A stretch of DNA of 64,000 nt. Source: Bradyrhizobium canariense. GTDB lineage: Bacteria > Pseudomonadota > Alphaproteobacteria > Rhizobiales > Xanthobacteraceae. Positions within the stretch are counted from its first letter, which is position 1. The number at the start of each line of letters is the position of its first letter. Shown one piece after another: positions 56,817 through 64,000 of this stretch. Made by a program: the position numbers and the translations under genes. Where the stretch lies: the NCBI RefSeq assembly GCF_900105125.1, contig NZ_LT629750.1, forward strand, positions 310,001-374,000, read 5' to 3'. The notes beneath the pieces were generated by a model. The model had not been told where the DNA came from. It saw only the letters and a list, made by a program, of their open reading frames with translations, and ran no database searches.

Positions 56817-57413
56817 ATGAACGAAGTCGTGGTTCTGACCCCTGAGCGTATTCTTGAAGTCACAGAAGACGTGCTGCGCCGCTATGGACTGGCGAAAGCA
56901 ACCGTCGTGGACGTTGCCCGTGCGCTCGACGTGAGCCACGGCAGCGTCTACCGGCATTTTCCGAGCAAGGCGTCGTTGCGCGAAGCGGTGGCCAAGCGAT
57001 GGCTTGACCGCCTCAGTGAGCCGCTGGCCAAGATCTCCGAAGGCTCCGGTCCCGCACCTGTGCGTCTTGAACGCTGGCTACGGGCGCTATGCTCTGCCAA
57101 GCAGAAGAAGGTGTGCGACGATCCTGAAATGTTTCAGACCTATCTGACATTGGCGCGCGAGGCCTGCGGGGCCGTGAAGGCCTATAAGGAAGGTCTGGTC
57201 GACCAAATCGCGGATATTTTGTCTGATGGCGTCAAACAGGGCGCCTTCCATGTCGCCGATGTCAAAGTGTCGGCGCGCGCCATTTACGACGCCACCATTC
57301 GCTATCATCATCCAGCCCATGCTGACGATTGGAAGGATCCGGCGCTTGCGGCGCGGATCGACGCTTTGCTCGAGCTGTTGCTGAAGGGCCTTGAGACGCC
57401 GCGCAAACGGTAA
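56817..57413 (+). CDS. TetR-family transcriptional regulator
   Basis: The 198-residue protein has an N-terminal TetR helix-turn-helix (residues about 8-55): TVVDVARALDVSHGSVYRHF is the recognition part. The C-terminal ligand domain has no recognisable group and ends LLELLLKGLETPRKR. The typical neighbour (an efflux or detoxifying gene) is missing; an IS5-family element lies directly after it, seven bases past the stop. The dual inverted repeats upstream could be its operator. Confidence 0.88.
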   Translation: MNEVVVLTPERILEVTEDVLRRYGLAKATVVDVARALDVSHGSVYRHFPSKASLREAVAKRWLDRLSEPLAKISEGSGPAPVRLERWLRALCSAKQKKVCDDPEMFQTYLTLAREACGAVKAYKEGLVDQIADILSDGVKQGAFHVADVKVSARAIYDATIRYHHPAHADDWKDPALAARIDALLELLLKGLETPRKR

Positions 57414-57418
57414 GCCTT

Positions 57419-57420
57419 TA
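57419..57420. repeat. TA target duplication, left
   Basis: TA next to the left end of the second IS; matches TA at 58271-58272. Confidence 0.5.
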
Positions 57421-57495
57421 GGGCCGATCGACATTGAGGATTCCCAAGCGGTTTGATCGCTGATTCATAGAGCTCCGTGATTCGACACGGAGCGG

Positions 57496-57873
57496 ATGAT
57501 GGCGGCGAAGCGATACGAGTTGAATGAGACGCAATGGGCGAAGATTTCACCATTACTGCCGGGCAAGGCTGGCGACCCGGGACGGTCAGCTGCGGATAAC
57601 CGCCTGTTCGTGAACGGATGTTTGTGGGTGTTACGGTCGGGCGCGCACTGGTGCGACCTGCCGGAGCGGTACGGCAAGTGGAAGACCGTGCACCGGCGCT
57701 TCAGCCGCTGGTGCCATGCCGGCGTCTGGGAGCGGGTGTTCGCCGCGCTGAGCGCCGATCGCGACAACCAGTATTTGATGATCGATAGCACCATTGTTCG
57801 TGCCCACCAGCAGGCCGCAAGCGGAAAAGGGGGGCCAAAGATCAGGCGCTGGGGCGCTCCCGAGGCGGACTGA
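57496..57873 (+). CDS. IS5-family transposase, N-terminal frame
   Basis: Contains FSRWCHAGVWERVFAAL and the first Asp in MIDSTIVRAHQQA. Start ATG at 57496 or 57499 after GGAG. The A4G6 tract (57825-57834) is the likely -1 slippage point; without it the product ends after WGAPEAD. Confidence 0.85.
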   Translation: MMAAKRYELNETQWAKISPLLPGKAGDPGRSAADNRLFVNGCLWVLRSGAHWCDLPERYGKWKTVHRRFSRWCHAGVWERVFAALSADRDNQYLMIDSTIVRAHQQAASGKGGPKIRRWGAPEAD

Positions 57874-57887
57874 CCACCAAGATCCAT

Positions 57888-58256
57888 ATGCTGGCTGATG
57901 CGCTCGGCCGTCCGTTCCGCTTCATCGTCACGGCCGGACAGGTTGGCGACATCACCCAGGCGCCGGCGCTGCTCGACGGCCAAAGCGGCGATGCGGTGCT
58001 CGCCGACAAAGCCTATGACAGCAACGCCCTGCGCGCGATCATCGCCGGGATCGGCGCAACGGCGGTGATCCCGTCAAACCGCACCCGTAGGATCGTCATT
58101 CCGCACGACGCCGACGCCTACAAACAGCGCAACCGCATCGAGCGCTGCTTCTACCGCCTCAAACACTTCCGCCGCTTCGCTACCCGTTATGACAGACGAA
58201 CCGCCAACTTTACCGGCTTCATCCATCTCGCAGCCGCCATGATCTGGATGCAATGA
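57888..58256 (+). CDS. IS5-family transposase, C-terminal frame
   Basis: Contains the second Asp (LADKAYDSNAL) and the Glu in RNRIERCFYRLKHFRRFATRY. Reading backwards in frame gives DQALGRSRGGLTTKIHM, the sequence that should follow the first frame, which shows the two frames form one transposase. All three catalytic residues are present. Confidence 0.85.
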   Translation: MLADALGRPFRFIVTAGQVGDITQAPALLDGQSGDAVLADKAYDSNALRAIIAGIGATAVIPSNRTRRIVIPHDADAYKQRNRIERCFYRLKHFRRFATRYDRRTANFTGFIHLAAAMIWMQ

Positions 58257-58270
58257 ATGTCGATCGGTCC

Positions 58271-58272
58271 TA
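58271..58272. repeat. TA target duplication, right
   Basis: TA after the right inverted repeat, matching 57419-57420. Confidence 0.5.
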
Positions 58273-58289
58273 GTTCGCTCGAAAACGCC

Positions 58290-58991
58290 TCAGACCATCT
58301 CTCCACGCGCGGCAGCCGCGGCGTCGCGGATCGCAGCGATGTTCGCCTTGTAGCTTTCCACGGTGCCGCCCTTGAACACGGCCGATCCGGCGACAAAGGC
58401 ATTGGCGCCTGCGGCTGCGAGCGGGCCGGAAACATCCGCAGTCACGCCGCCATCCACCACGATATCGATCGGCCGTCCCGCGGTCATGGCCCTGATGTCG
58501 CCGACCTTGCCGAGCGCCGAGCGAATGAAGGCCTGGCCGCCGAAGCCGGGGTTAACCGACATCACCAGCACCAGATCGATCATGTCGATCACATATTCGA
58601 TGCTGCTGATCGGGGTTCCCGGGTTGAGGGAGACTCCGGCTTTCTTGCCGAGCGCGCGGATCGCCTGCAGCGAGCGGTGCAAATGCGGACCGGCCTCGGC
58701 ATGCACCGTGATGTGATCGCAGCCGGCCTTGGCAAAGGCCTCGAGATAGGGATCGCACGGCGCAATCATCAAATGGGCGTCGAAGATCTTCCTGGTGTGC
58801 GGCCGCATCGCCTTGATGATGTCGGGGCCATAGGAAATGTTGGGCACGAAATGCCCGTCCATCACATCGAGATGAAGCCAGTCAGCGCCGGCCGCATCGA
58901 CGGCGCGGACCTCTTCGCCCAGTCTGGAGAAATCCGACGCCAGGATCGACGGCGCGATGACCAGAGGGCGTGACGCAAATTGCTGGGACAT
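58290..58991 (-). CDS. rpe: ribulose-phosphate 3-epimerase
   Basis: Rpe interconverts ribulose 5-phosphate and xylulose 5-phosphate. The 233-residue barrel has [19 protein letters not shown], the metal-site [16 protein letters not shown] and DGGV with the phosphate loop. It ends 20 bases before the IS, which lies just past its 3' end. ATG at 58991 ([10 protein letters not shown]) is favoured over a longer frame. Confidence 0.96.
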   Translation of the reverse strand: MSQQFASRPLVIAPSILASDFSRLGEEVRAVDAAGADWLHLDVMDGHFVPNISYGPDIIKAMRPHTRKIFDAHLMIAPCDPYLEAFAKAGCDHITVHAEAGPHLHRSLQAIRALGKKAGVSLNPGTPISSIEYVIDMIDLVLVMSVNPGFGGQAFIRSALGKVGDIRAMTAGRPIDIVVDGGVTADVSGPLAAAGANAFVAGSAVFKGGTVESYKANIAAIRDAAAAARGEMV

Positions 58992-59066
58992 GTGCGTTTT
59001 TCCGGAAACCATCTTCAAATGCGTGCGGAACGGTCTTCGCGTAACATGCGTGGGGCCGGGGGGCAA

Positions 59067-59407
59067 TGCAGCCCGCGGTTCCGCCGGCTGGCGGATCGAT
59101 CCGGTGCAAAGGCGAAGTGGCGTGGCACGGCATGTTCATCGAACCAGAGCAGTGCCAGGCCGATGCACGATAAAAGTTCGTCATAACGCGCATGCATTGT
59201 ATTTCCGCTGTGGATAATTGAGGCGCTGTCTGTATTTAAAATACCTCTCGCGCCCATGGATGGTGGCGGGTCACATGCGATGGCGGCAACGGCGCTAGGC
59301 TGGTCACAAGCCCAACTGGTGTGTGAGCTGCTTCACAAAAACTCCCTTCGAATGGATGTATGTGTGGCGCCGGGTTGTCGGCTGCATGGTAATGCAGGAG
59401 GACGCCA
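59067..59407. other. 340-base spacer without a supported gene
   Basis: Frames on both strands lack ribosome-binding sites and normal composition. A strong ribosome-binding site near the end belongs to the next gene. Confidence 0.4.
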
Positions 59408-59641
59408 ATGGAACGGGGAATGGAACGCAAGCTATCAGCGTTGGAACTGCAGGCCGCCGACGCGCTACGTCGGGCGAGACGTCTGCCTGTAGGCCCGCAC
59501 CGAAACGATCTACGCCAACTGGCTATGGGGCTGCTTTGGCTGCATCGACATGGCATGGTCGAACTGGTCAAGGACCGCACCGCTTTTGAGCATTCCATCG
59601 ATCAGCCACACCACGACGTGAGGGCTGTCTTGCGACGGTAG
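59408..59641 (+). CDS. small conserved protein, 77 aa
   Basis: ATG follows GGAGG by six bases. The product is basic and helical, with ERKLSALELQAADALRRARR and DLRQLAMGLLWLHRHGMVEL as two likely helices. It resembles short proteins that are common in Bradyrhizobium. No function is known. Confidence 0.6.
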   Translation: MERGMERKLSALELQAADALRRARRLPVGPHRNDLRQLAMGLLWLHRHGMVELVKDRTAFEHSIDQPHHDVRAVLRR

Positions 59642-59818
59642 CGCGGCGTGTTAGCCGTGGCCAACTACTCCGTGTTCTCGCCGGACGAAGAGCGCGACAT
59701 GTGAGCGCGTGCGGGCGGGCTGGCTCTGCGACCCCGCACCCTGGAGTAGCGTTTCCCCGACTCAGCGAAAAATGCTCTTCTGCACGACCCCTTGGGGGAG
59801 GGGCCGGAGCCAAAGGAG

Positions 59819-59953
59819 ATGAGCCAGATTTCTTTCGCGCTTCTGATCGCGCTGAGCTTGGCGCTTACCGGCTATTTCGGGTTAGCCGCCTGGCGCTTGT
59901 CAGGTGAAGATCACACAGAGATCACCGGAACAATTTTGCTCAGAAACCGGTGA
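59819..59953 (+). CDS. small single-pass membrane protein, 44 aa
   Basis: MSQISFALLIALSLALTGYF GLAAW forms one helix, then a polar tail (RLSGEDHTEITGT). A GGAG lies 10 bases before the ATG. The sequence is protein-like and ends at a clear TGA. No function is known. Confidence 0.45.
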   Translation: MSQISFALLIALSLALTGYFGLAAWRLSGEDHTEITGTILLRNR

Positions 59954-60079
59954 GCCTCCGGCGCCACAATCCGACAATTTCGTTTGTCGAGAAGTCCTGC
60001 GATGTATCGTTGTCATTTGGCTGCACTAGTCTTTGGCTTGCGGACACCATTTTAATCCGCAGGCGCCACGAGACTGGCG

Positions 60080-60202
60080 ATGGACCCATTTGAGAAAAAG
60101 CCGATTTTACCCGTCGACGTCATGATTACGCTTGCGATCAACATCGTTGTCGCGGTGCTCGGCTATTATGCCGTTATGTTGTGGGGCTCGTTCGGGGGCT
60201 AA
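60080..60202 (+). CDS. small single-pass membrane protein, 40 aa
   Basis: MDPFEKKPILPVDVMITLAINIVV and AVLGYYAVMLWGSFGG give a short polar head and one helix. The ATG has weak upstream purines (GGCG). One of several tiny membrane proteins in this region. Confidence 0.45.
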   Translation: MDPFEKKPILPVDVMITLAINIVVAVLGYYAVMLWGSFGG

Positions 60203-60254
60203 TTCTTCCGAATAGTGTGAACCAGCTCACAGCCATAAGCGACTACCGGAAGCT

Positions 60255-60488
60255 ATGGCTAGCGAGAGTTGGAACCCCACGGCAATGATGCTTAGGAAAG
60301 ATCTTCTGACGATTGTGATTGCGCTCTGCGTCGCGGGGTATCTCGCGATGACGCTGGGTTTCGTTGCGCATGATGATCTCGGCTTTTCAAGAGAGAAAAT
60401 CCGCGCCGCCGCGGCCCTTTCGGCGATCCTGTTGGGGTTGCTGCTGGTAATCGATTATCTGGGCAAGAAGCTGCGCCGTGCCAAGTAA
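60255..60488 (+). CDS. small two-helix membrane protein, 77 aa
   Basis: The product has two hydrophobic stretches (LLTIVIALCVAGYLAMTLGF and AALSAILLGLLLVIDYLG) around a charged loop (HDDLGFSREK) and ends in LGKKLRRAK. It begins 52 bases after the previous tiny gene. Probably an inner-membrane protein of unknown function. Confidence 0.55.
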   Translation: MASESWNPTAMMLRKDLLTIVIALCVAGYLAMTLGFVAHDDLGFSREKIRAAAALSAILLGLLLVIDYLGKKLRRAK

Positions 60489-60505
60489 TCAATGTAGACG
60501 TCGTA

Positions 60506-60727
60506 ATGCCAGATAACGATTTCGCGGCTGCGATTTTGGAGAATGAAGTCGTTCTCACACACATCGATGACGGCCATGTCTATCATTTTCCGATACTGGC
60601 CAACGGCACTGTCAGCCTGCAGGGGGCACGCTTTGAGCCAAACCCCAAGGCCCAATGCAATGCCGCCGCGCATCTGATTGATGCTCACGGTGCGGCGCGG
60701 ACAGCCTTAAGCCGCTCGCGGGCCTGA
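60506..60727 (+). CDS. hypothetical protein, 73 aa
   Basis: MPDNDFAAAILENEVVLTHI and GHVYHFPILANGTVSLQG look like a small beta-rich protein, and the end is Ala/Arg-rich. It lies 17 bases after the two-helix gene. No ribosome-binding site stands out. A minus-strand frame over the same bases is less regular. Confidence 0.4.
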   Translation: MPDNDFAAAILENEVVLTHIDDGHVYHFPILANGTVSLQGARFEPNPKAQCNAAAHLIDAHGAARTALSRSRA

Positions 60728-60734
60728 TGGACGG

Positions 60735-60866
60735 CTAGCTCCGGGCTGTGGCCCGCACCGCTGATGACGTGTGCAAGTTCACATGCCGGATGGTGGTGAG
60801 TGTGGCTAAAGCAATCACGATACCGAACGCAACGATCAACGCGGCGAAAATAAATCGTGGGCCCAT
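60735..60866 (-). CDS. small single-pass membrane protein, 43 aa
   Basis: ATG at 60866 follows GGAGG by seven bases. MGPRFIFAALIVAFGIVIAL ATLTTI is a hydrophobic helix, then a polar tail (RHVNLHTSSAVRATARS). It is convergent with the 73-aa gene, with 7 bases between the stops. Confidence 0.5.
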   Translation of the reverse strand: MGPRFIFAALIVAFGIVIALATLTTIRHVNLHTSSAVRATARS

Positions 60867-60917
60867 TACGCGGCCTCCGCACTACAATCTCCACCCGGCC
60901 AGCATTCTAACCATGGC

Positions 60918-61127
60918 GTGCCCTTGTTCAACCCGGGAGCCGTCGCAATTTGTTCAAGAAATGCGTGGCAAGATGGGGTAACTGTTGTCGGCCGGATGTA
61001 CGCCTCCAGCAGCCAAGGGCCTCGGGGGATCAATGCCCCCGGGGCCATTTCTTTGGCCGCACGTCTTTTTGACTGCACGCCTTTGGCCGTGCATGCGCAC
61101 ATGGCTGGATCCGACTGCGACCGTTAG
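60918..61127 (+). CDS. hypothetical protein, 69 aa, GTG start
   Basis: From a GTG, the frame reads MPLFNPGAVAICSRNAWQDG, then GVTVVGRMYASSSQGPRGIN and APGAISLAARLFDCTPLAV, with balanced composition. There is no ribosome-binding site of note and no match I can name. It fills most of the spacer before 61220. Confidence 0.35.
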   Translation: MPLFNPGAVAICSRNAWQDGVTVVGRMYASSSQGPRGINAPGAISLAARLFDCTPLAVHAHMAGSDCDR

Positions 61128-61219
61128 ATCGAAAATGAGTTTTTTGTCTCGCGCCTCTCAATCGTCACGTTCTCGGCAAAAAGGCGACAAAGCGACGCGC
61201 GAACGTGGCTTGATGTGGC

Positions 61220-61543
61220 GTGGTGTGTCGGGGTGACGAGTTGGCTTACAAAATTGTCGCGGAGAGAGACAGCGAGACTGTCAGAAGCGAGCGAGACAGC
61301 TTGCTTATCGCTATCGCCAAGGCGCGTATCTGGGCCGACGAGGGATGGCGTGTCGTCGTTACCGACGAACACGGGGTTACATTAGACCCCGCCGTCCATG
61401 CGGGGTTTTCGATTCCGTCATTCGACCGAGACGCGAACGATGCCGGAGCGCGTCATGCCGAGAGCGCGGGCGGCGCTGAGGGAGACGTCGATGACTCTTC
61501 CCCGAATGAAGGGGCCGCGATCGTTGACGCGACAGCGGATTGA
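61220..61543 (+). CDS. hypothetical protein with antisense C-terminal part, 107 aa
   Basis: The first 55 residues (YKIVAERDSETVRSERDSLL and KARIWADEGWRVVVTDEHGV) resemble a family of short conserved Bradyrhizobium proteins. From about residue 66 the frame runs through the opposite strand of the RlpA-like gene, and that part (DANDAGARHAESAGG and on) looks like non-coding read-through. A stop may have been lost. Start is GTG at 61220 or TTG at 61241. Confidence 0.45.
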   Translation: MVCRGDELAYKIVAERDSETVRSERDSLLIAIAKARIWADEGWRVVVTDEHGVTLDPAVHAGFSIPSFDRDANDAGARHAESAGGAEGDVDDSSPNEGAAIVDATAD

Positions 61544-61714
61544 TTGGCCGGCGTGAGTCACCGTGACGATGCTTCCGAACGGTCTGGTGCGGTGAGCGCA
61601 GGTCATCTCGCCGCGGTGCCCACGGCCGCCGTAATAGGAGGCGAGGCCGGTCTCGGCTTCGCAGGCGGAAGCCGCTGTAAGCGCAACGAAAATCGTTAAA
61701 ACAGATCGATACAC
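61418..61714 (-). CDS. RlpA-like double-psi beta-barrel protein
   Basis: The 98-residue product has a signal peptide (MYRSVLTIFVALTAASACEA) and the RlpA fold: GLASYYGGRGHRGEMTCAHR, CRVNDRGPFIRGRVIDVS and LSAARALG. Members act on peptidoglycan at the cell surface, as septal ring lytic transglycosylases. The conserved Asp in VNDRGPF is present. GTG at 61714 is the chosen start; a longer ATG frame has no signal peptide. Its 3' end overlaps the plus-strand gene by 126 bases. Confidence 0.75.
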   Translation of the reverse strand: MYRSVLTIFVALTAASACEAETGLASYYGGRGHRGEMTCAHRTRPFGSIVTVTHAGQSIRCRVNDRGPFIRGRVIDVSLSAARALGMTRSGIVRVSVE

Positions 61715-62001
61715 AAAGCGGCCCTGTCTGCTGCAATTGATTGGATAGCGCTTGGGCTCGGAAAAAGTTCCCTGAAAGCCAGGAGGGCTTATCCGGGCCA
61801 ATGTCGCGCGGACATAGTGCGAGTGCACAAATCCCTCGCGTCATCGCCAGGCTTCCTTTCTCTCACCGCGCGCGCATTGACGAAGTCAGGTTGAAGGAGC
61901 GCCCAAAAGAGAACGAGAACCAACAAAGTAACGGCGAAAAACCCTCATCCGGTCGCCACAATGTTCCTTCACGACAGCGTGACTAAATGGGGGAGATGTC
62001 C

Positions 62002-62253
62002 ATGAGGGCACAACGAGTTTCGAATTCGCTTGGGGCGCACAAGAACGGGACGCACAGAAACAACGGTGAGATCGAGGGGCTTCAATCTCAGTTGGCCTTG
62101 TTCAATCAACAGATCGAAGAACTCGAAAAGCGCCAACCCGAGAGCTCGAAAATCGACGCCCTGAAGGCCGGCGCACTTTTGCTCTCTCGTCAAATTGACG
62201 ACCTGCGGTGTGCACAGGCGACGGATGAACTGGCTGGGTTGCTGGCCAAGTAA
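62002..62253 (+). CDS. small coiled-coil protein, 83 aa
   Basis: ATG at 62002 follows GGGGGAG. The central part (LQSQLALFNQQIEELEKRQP) and the rest form a helical coiled coil, with a second helix IDALKAGALLLSRQIDDLR. No domain is recognised. It is a soluble protein of unknown function. Confidence 0.5.
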   Translation: MRAQRVSNSLGAHKNGTHRNNGEIEGLQSQLALFNQQIEELEKRQPESSKIDALKAGALLLSRQIDDLRCAQATDELAGLLAK

Positions 62254-62447
62254 TTACCCGGCGTTTCCATTTTCAGCTCCGGCGCGAGGCAAATTCTGCC
62301 GCAGCGGCATCAATTGCCGGGCTCTCGAACCATCCGGTACACAAAGAATGCCTGTTTTTTCCGGGCTTTTTGTTGTGGCACATCATTTGCTGAAACAATC
62401 GGCGGAAGGTGTGAACCGCGTTTTGCGGCGTGTATCGGAGTTTGATC

Positions 62448-63185
62448 ATGCTATTTGCTTTGGGTGCCGCGTCGACCGCATTGAGCGCCATGCAGTCGCT
62501 GACCTCATCGGCCTCGTCCTCGACGCAATCCACGGGCTTCGGCCAGGGCTCGTCGGACCCGTTCGAAATCAGTCCGGCTCCGTCGTCGACGAGTTCATCT
62601 CAGGCCACCACCGGCTTCAGCGGCGGGGGCTCACAGATATCGCCGGCCACGATGCAGGCGCTGCTTGCGGCGCAAGGCCAGTCGTCGACGACAACTTCGG
62701 CATCGACCAGTTCGTCTGACGCGCTGCAGAATCTGTTTTCGCAGATCGACGCCAATGGCGACGGCCAGATCACCAAATCGGAATTCGAGAATGCGCTCGG
62801 CGCTGGAGGAACCAACGTCGCGCAGGCCGACGACGTGTTCAGCAAGCTGGACACCAACGGCGATGGCAGCGTGAGTCTCAGCGAATTGTCGTCGGCGTTG
62901 AAGGGAGCCGGCGGCGGTCACGGGCATCATCATGCCGACGGTTCGAGCGGATCCGGCAACTCCAGCAGTGCCGACCCGAGCACCGATCCGCTGTTGCAGG
63001 CGCTGCAGGCTTCGTCCTCTACCTCGACATCGGGTAGCAACGCCTTGAGCTCGGCGTCCTTGACAGCTGTAGACTCTTCCTCGCTGACGCCGATATCGCT
63101 CAGTGCGTCATCGTACAATGTGACCCAGCAGATGATTCAACGCCAGGCTCAGATGATGTCGTCGTTATCGGCTTTCAACGCCTGA
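62448..63185 (+). CDS. EF-hand protein, Ser/Thr-rich, 245 aa
   Basis: Two canonical EF-hand loops are seen: DANGDGQITKSE and DTNGDGSVSLSE (residues about 104-115 and 132-143). The rest is rich in Ser, Thr and Gly (TSSASSSTQSTGFG and others), with a HGHHH stretch at about 158 that may bind metal. ATG at 62448 follows GGAG by eight bases. There is no strong Sec signal, so location is unclear. It probably binds calcium. It has no companions in its direction. Confidence 0.8.
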   Translation: MLFALGAASTALSAMQSLTSSASSSTQSTGFGQGSSDPFEISPAPSSTSSSQATTGFSGGGSQISPATMQALLAAQGQSSTTTSASTSSSDALQNLFSQIDANGDGQITKSEFENALGAGGTNVAQADDVFSKLDTNGDGSVSLSELSSALKGAGGGHGHHHADGSSGSGNSSSADPSTDPLLQALQASSSTSTSGSNALSSASLTAVDSSSLTPISLSASSYNVTQQMIQRQAQMMSSLSAFNA

Positions 63186-63242
63186 CGCGAATAGCCGTCC
63201 ATGCTTCGGTTACGGAGCTGAGGCGCTGCTCAAACATCATCG

Positions 63243-64000
63243 CTAGCCGAAGCGGTCTTGCCAGGCCGGCAGCGCGCCGGGGAAGGGCAGTGCGGTTGCC
63301 GCATACACGCCGCGTGCGATCGCGCGTGCCGTGACATTGGCGGCGACCATGCCAAGTTCGGTGAGACCGAACAGCGGATCGATCGGCTTTTCGCAGGTGG
63401 CGGCTGCGAACACCACGTCGCCATCGAGCGGCGCGTGCACCGGATAGATCGCACGGGCAAATCCGGTTTGCGCGATCATGGCGAGCCGCCTGGCCTGCGG
63501 CTTTGTCAGCACAGCATCGGTCACGACCACTGCCAGCGTGGTGTTCTCCACGGCGGTGATCGCGGGACCGCCCTTGAGGCGCATCGTGAGCATGTCTGAC
63601 GTGAACGAAGTCGGCAGGCCACGCCCGCCATACTCGCTGTCGATTTCAAACGGGGCCGCCCAGAACCACGGCCCGTCGCCGACCGTGACGCTGCCGACGG
63701 CATTGACCACCGCGAGCGCTGCGACGTTGACACCGCCTGGTGTCGCCGCCGAAGCGGAGCCCAGACCGCCTTTTAAATTAGCCACGGTGGCGCCGAGGCC
63801 AGCCCCGACGCTGCCGAGCGTGAATGACGTGCTTGCGGCGGCCGCCGCGGCATAGCCGAGATCCCGGTACGGAGCAAAGCGGCCCCATTCCTTGTCGCCG
63901 CCGTTCAACAGATCGAAGCAGATCGCTCCGGGCACGATCGGAATCACGGCGTCGCGAATCCGGAATCCGCGCCCCTGTTCAGCGAGCCAGGCCTGGACCC
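63243..64000 (-). CDS. P1-family peptidase (DmpA/nylon-hydrolase type), 5' part outside the window
   Basis: The frame is open to the right edge, so the start is missing. Visible sequence has VPIVPGAICFDLLNGGDKEW, GSVGAGLGATVANLKGGLGSAS (self-processing region) and a SNATTLAVVVTDAVL-like part (ENTTLAVVVTDAVL). Members are Ntn-type aminopeptidases acting on short peptides or amides. It ends with a TAG at 63243-63245. About 252 residues are present. Confidence 0.87.
   Translation of the reverse strand, partial: VQAWLAEQGRGFRIRDAVIPIVPGAICFDLLNGGDKEWGRFAPYRDLGYAAAAAASTSFTLGSVGAGLGATVANLKGGLGSASAATPGGVNVAALAVVNAVGSVTVGDGPWFWAAPFEIDSEYGGRGLPTSFTSDMLTMRLKGGPAITAVENTTLAVVVTDAVLTKPQARRLAMIAQTGFARAIYPVHAPLDGDVVFAAATCEKPIDPLFGLTELGMVAANVTARAIARGVYAATALPFPGALPAWQDRFG

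Larger units (their letters stand above)
57421..58270 (+). mobile_element. IS5-family (IS427-like) insertion sequence, 850 bp
   Basis: Left end GGGCCGATCGACATTGA and right end read inwards as GGACCGATCGACATTCA form inverted repeats with two mismatches. TA flanks both ends. The interior has two transposase frames with a -1 shift between them. It is a different element from that at 6693-7538: ends are unrelated and proteins about half identical. It separates tetR from rpe. Confidence 0.88.

Overview
The window looks like a chromosomal segment of a Bradyrhizobium-type alphaproteobacterium (order Hyphomicrobiales). The basis is the protein content (RecA, AlaS, PurL, PurC, RpsD, EgtBD, a DUF1476 ATP-synthase zeta subunit, Omp25-like porin and Flp pilins), the high G+C, a GAAC-N7-GAAC SOS box in front of recA, and many dispersed palindromic intergenic repeats of the sort common in Bradyrhizobium. 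The genus is an inference from recognition; no database search was run. No rRNA, tRNA or CRISPR array was seen.

Layout. 0-4 kb: ornithine aminotransferase (rocD), a thioesterase, and small secreted, lipoprotein and PilZ proteins. 4.2-10.3 kb: an accessory, partly decayed stretch with two near-identical Flp pilin genes, cspA, an outer-membrane beta-barrel gene, an IS5-family (IS427-like) element, then about 2 kb of poor coding content holding stem-loop repeats, IS21-like end repeats, a start-less gene remnant and a few tiny genes. 10.3-13.6 kb: recA with its SOS box, then two tandem 332-residue paralogues of a DUF1835-like family. 13.7-18.6 kb: gcvT-gcvH-gcvP on the minus strand behind a tandem glycine riboswitch. 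18.75-29.2 kb: alaS, a DUF3455 protein, icd, a membrane-fused hydrolase, a trmJ-DUF559 fusion, a GGDEF protein, cyanase and the DUF1476 protein.

29.5-44.7 kb: the purine cluster purC-purS-purQ, two periplasmic binding proteins, a thioesterase and purL, then a BolA-family gene, ltrA, egtBD (ergothioneine), grxD and a macro-domain protein. 44.7-49.8 kb: two tandem serine hydrolases, a HigA-type antitoxin with a twice-frameshifted toxin, threonine aldolase and rpsD. 50-59 kb: an E2-fold acyltransferase-like protein, several small genes, a cupin, an HpcH/HpaI aldolase, murI, purB, an orphan tetR with striking upstream inverted repeats, a second IS5-family element and rpe. 59.4-64 kb: many tiny membrane proteins, an RlpA-like protein overlapped antisense by another gene, an EF-hand protein and a P1-family peptidase that runs off the right edge.

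How the genes work together. The purine genes (purC, S, Q, L, B) cover IMP synthesis steps. gcvTHP supplies one-carbon units and is controlled by glycine. EgtB and EgtD make ergothioneine in the short alphaproteobacterial pathway; GrxD and the BolA protein belong to iron-sulfur and redox handling. The most unusual items are the tandem DUF1835-like pair after recA, the TrmJ-endonuclease-fold fusion, the repaired-frame broken toxin with an operator inside its promoter, the overlapping inverted repeats before the orphan tetR, the duplicated TTG-start pilins, and the stem-loop repeat pair with a compensatory change.
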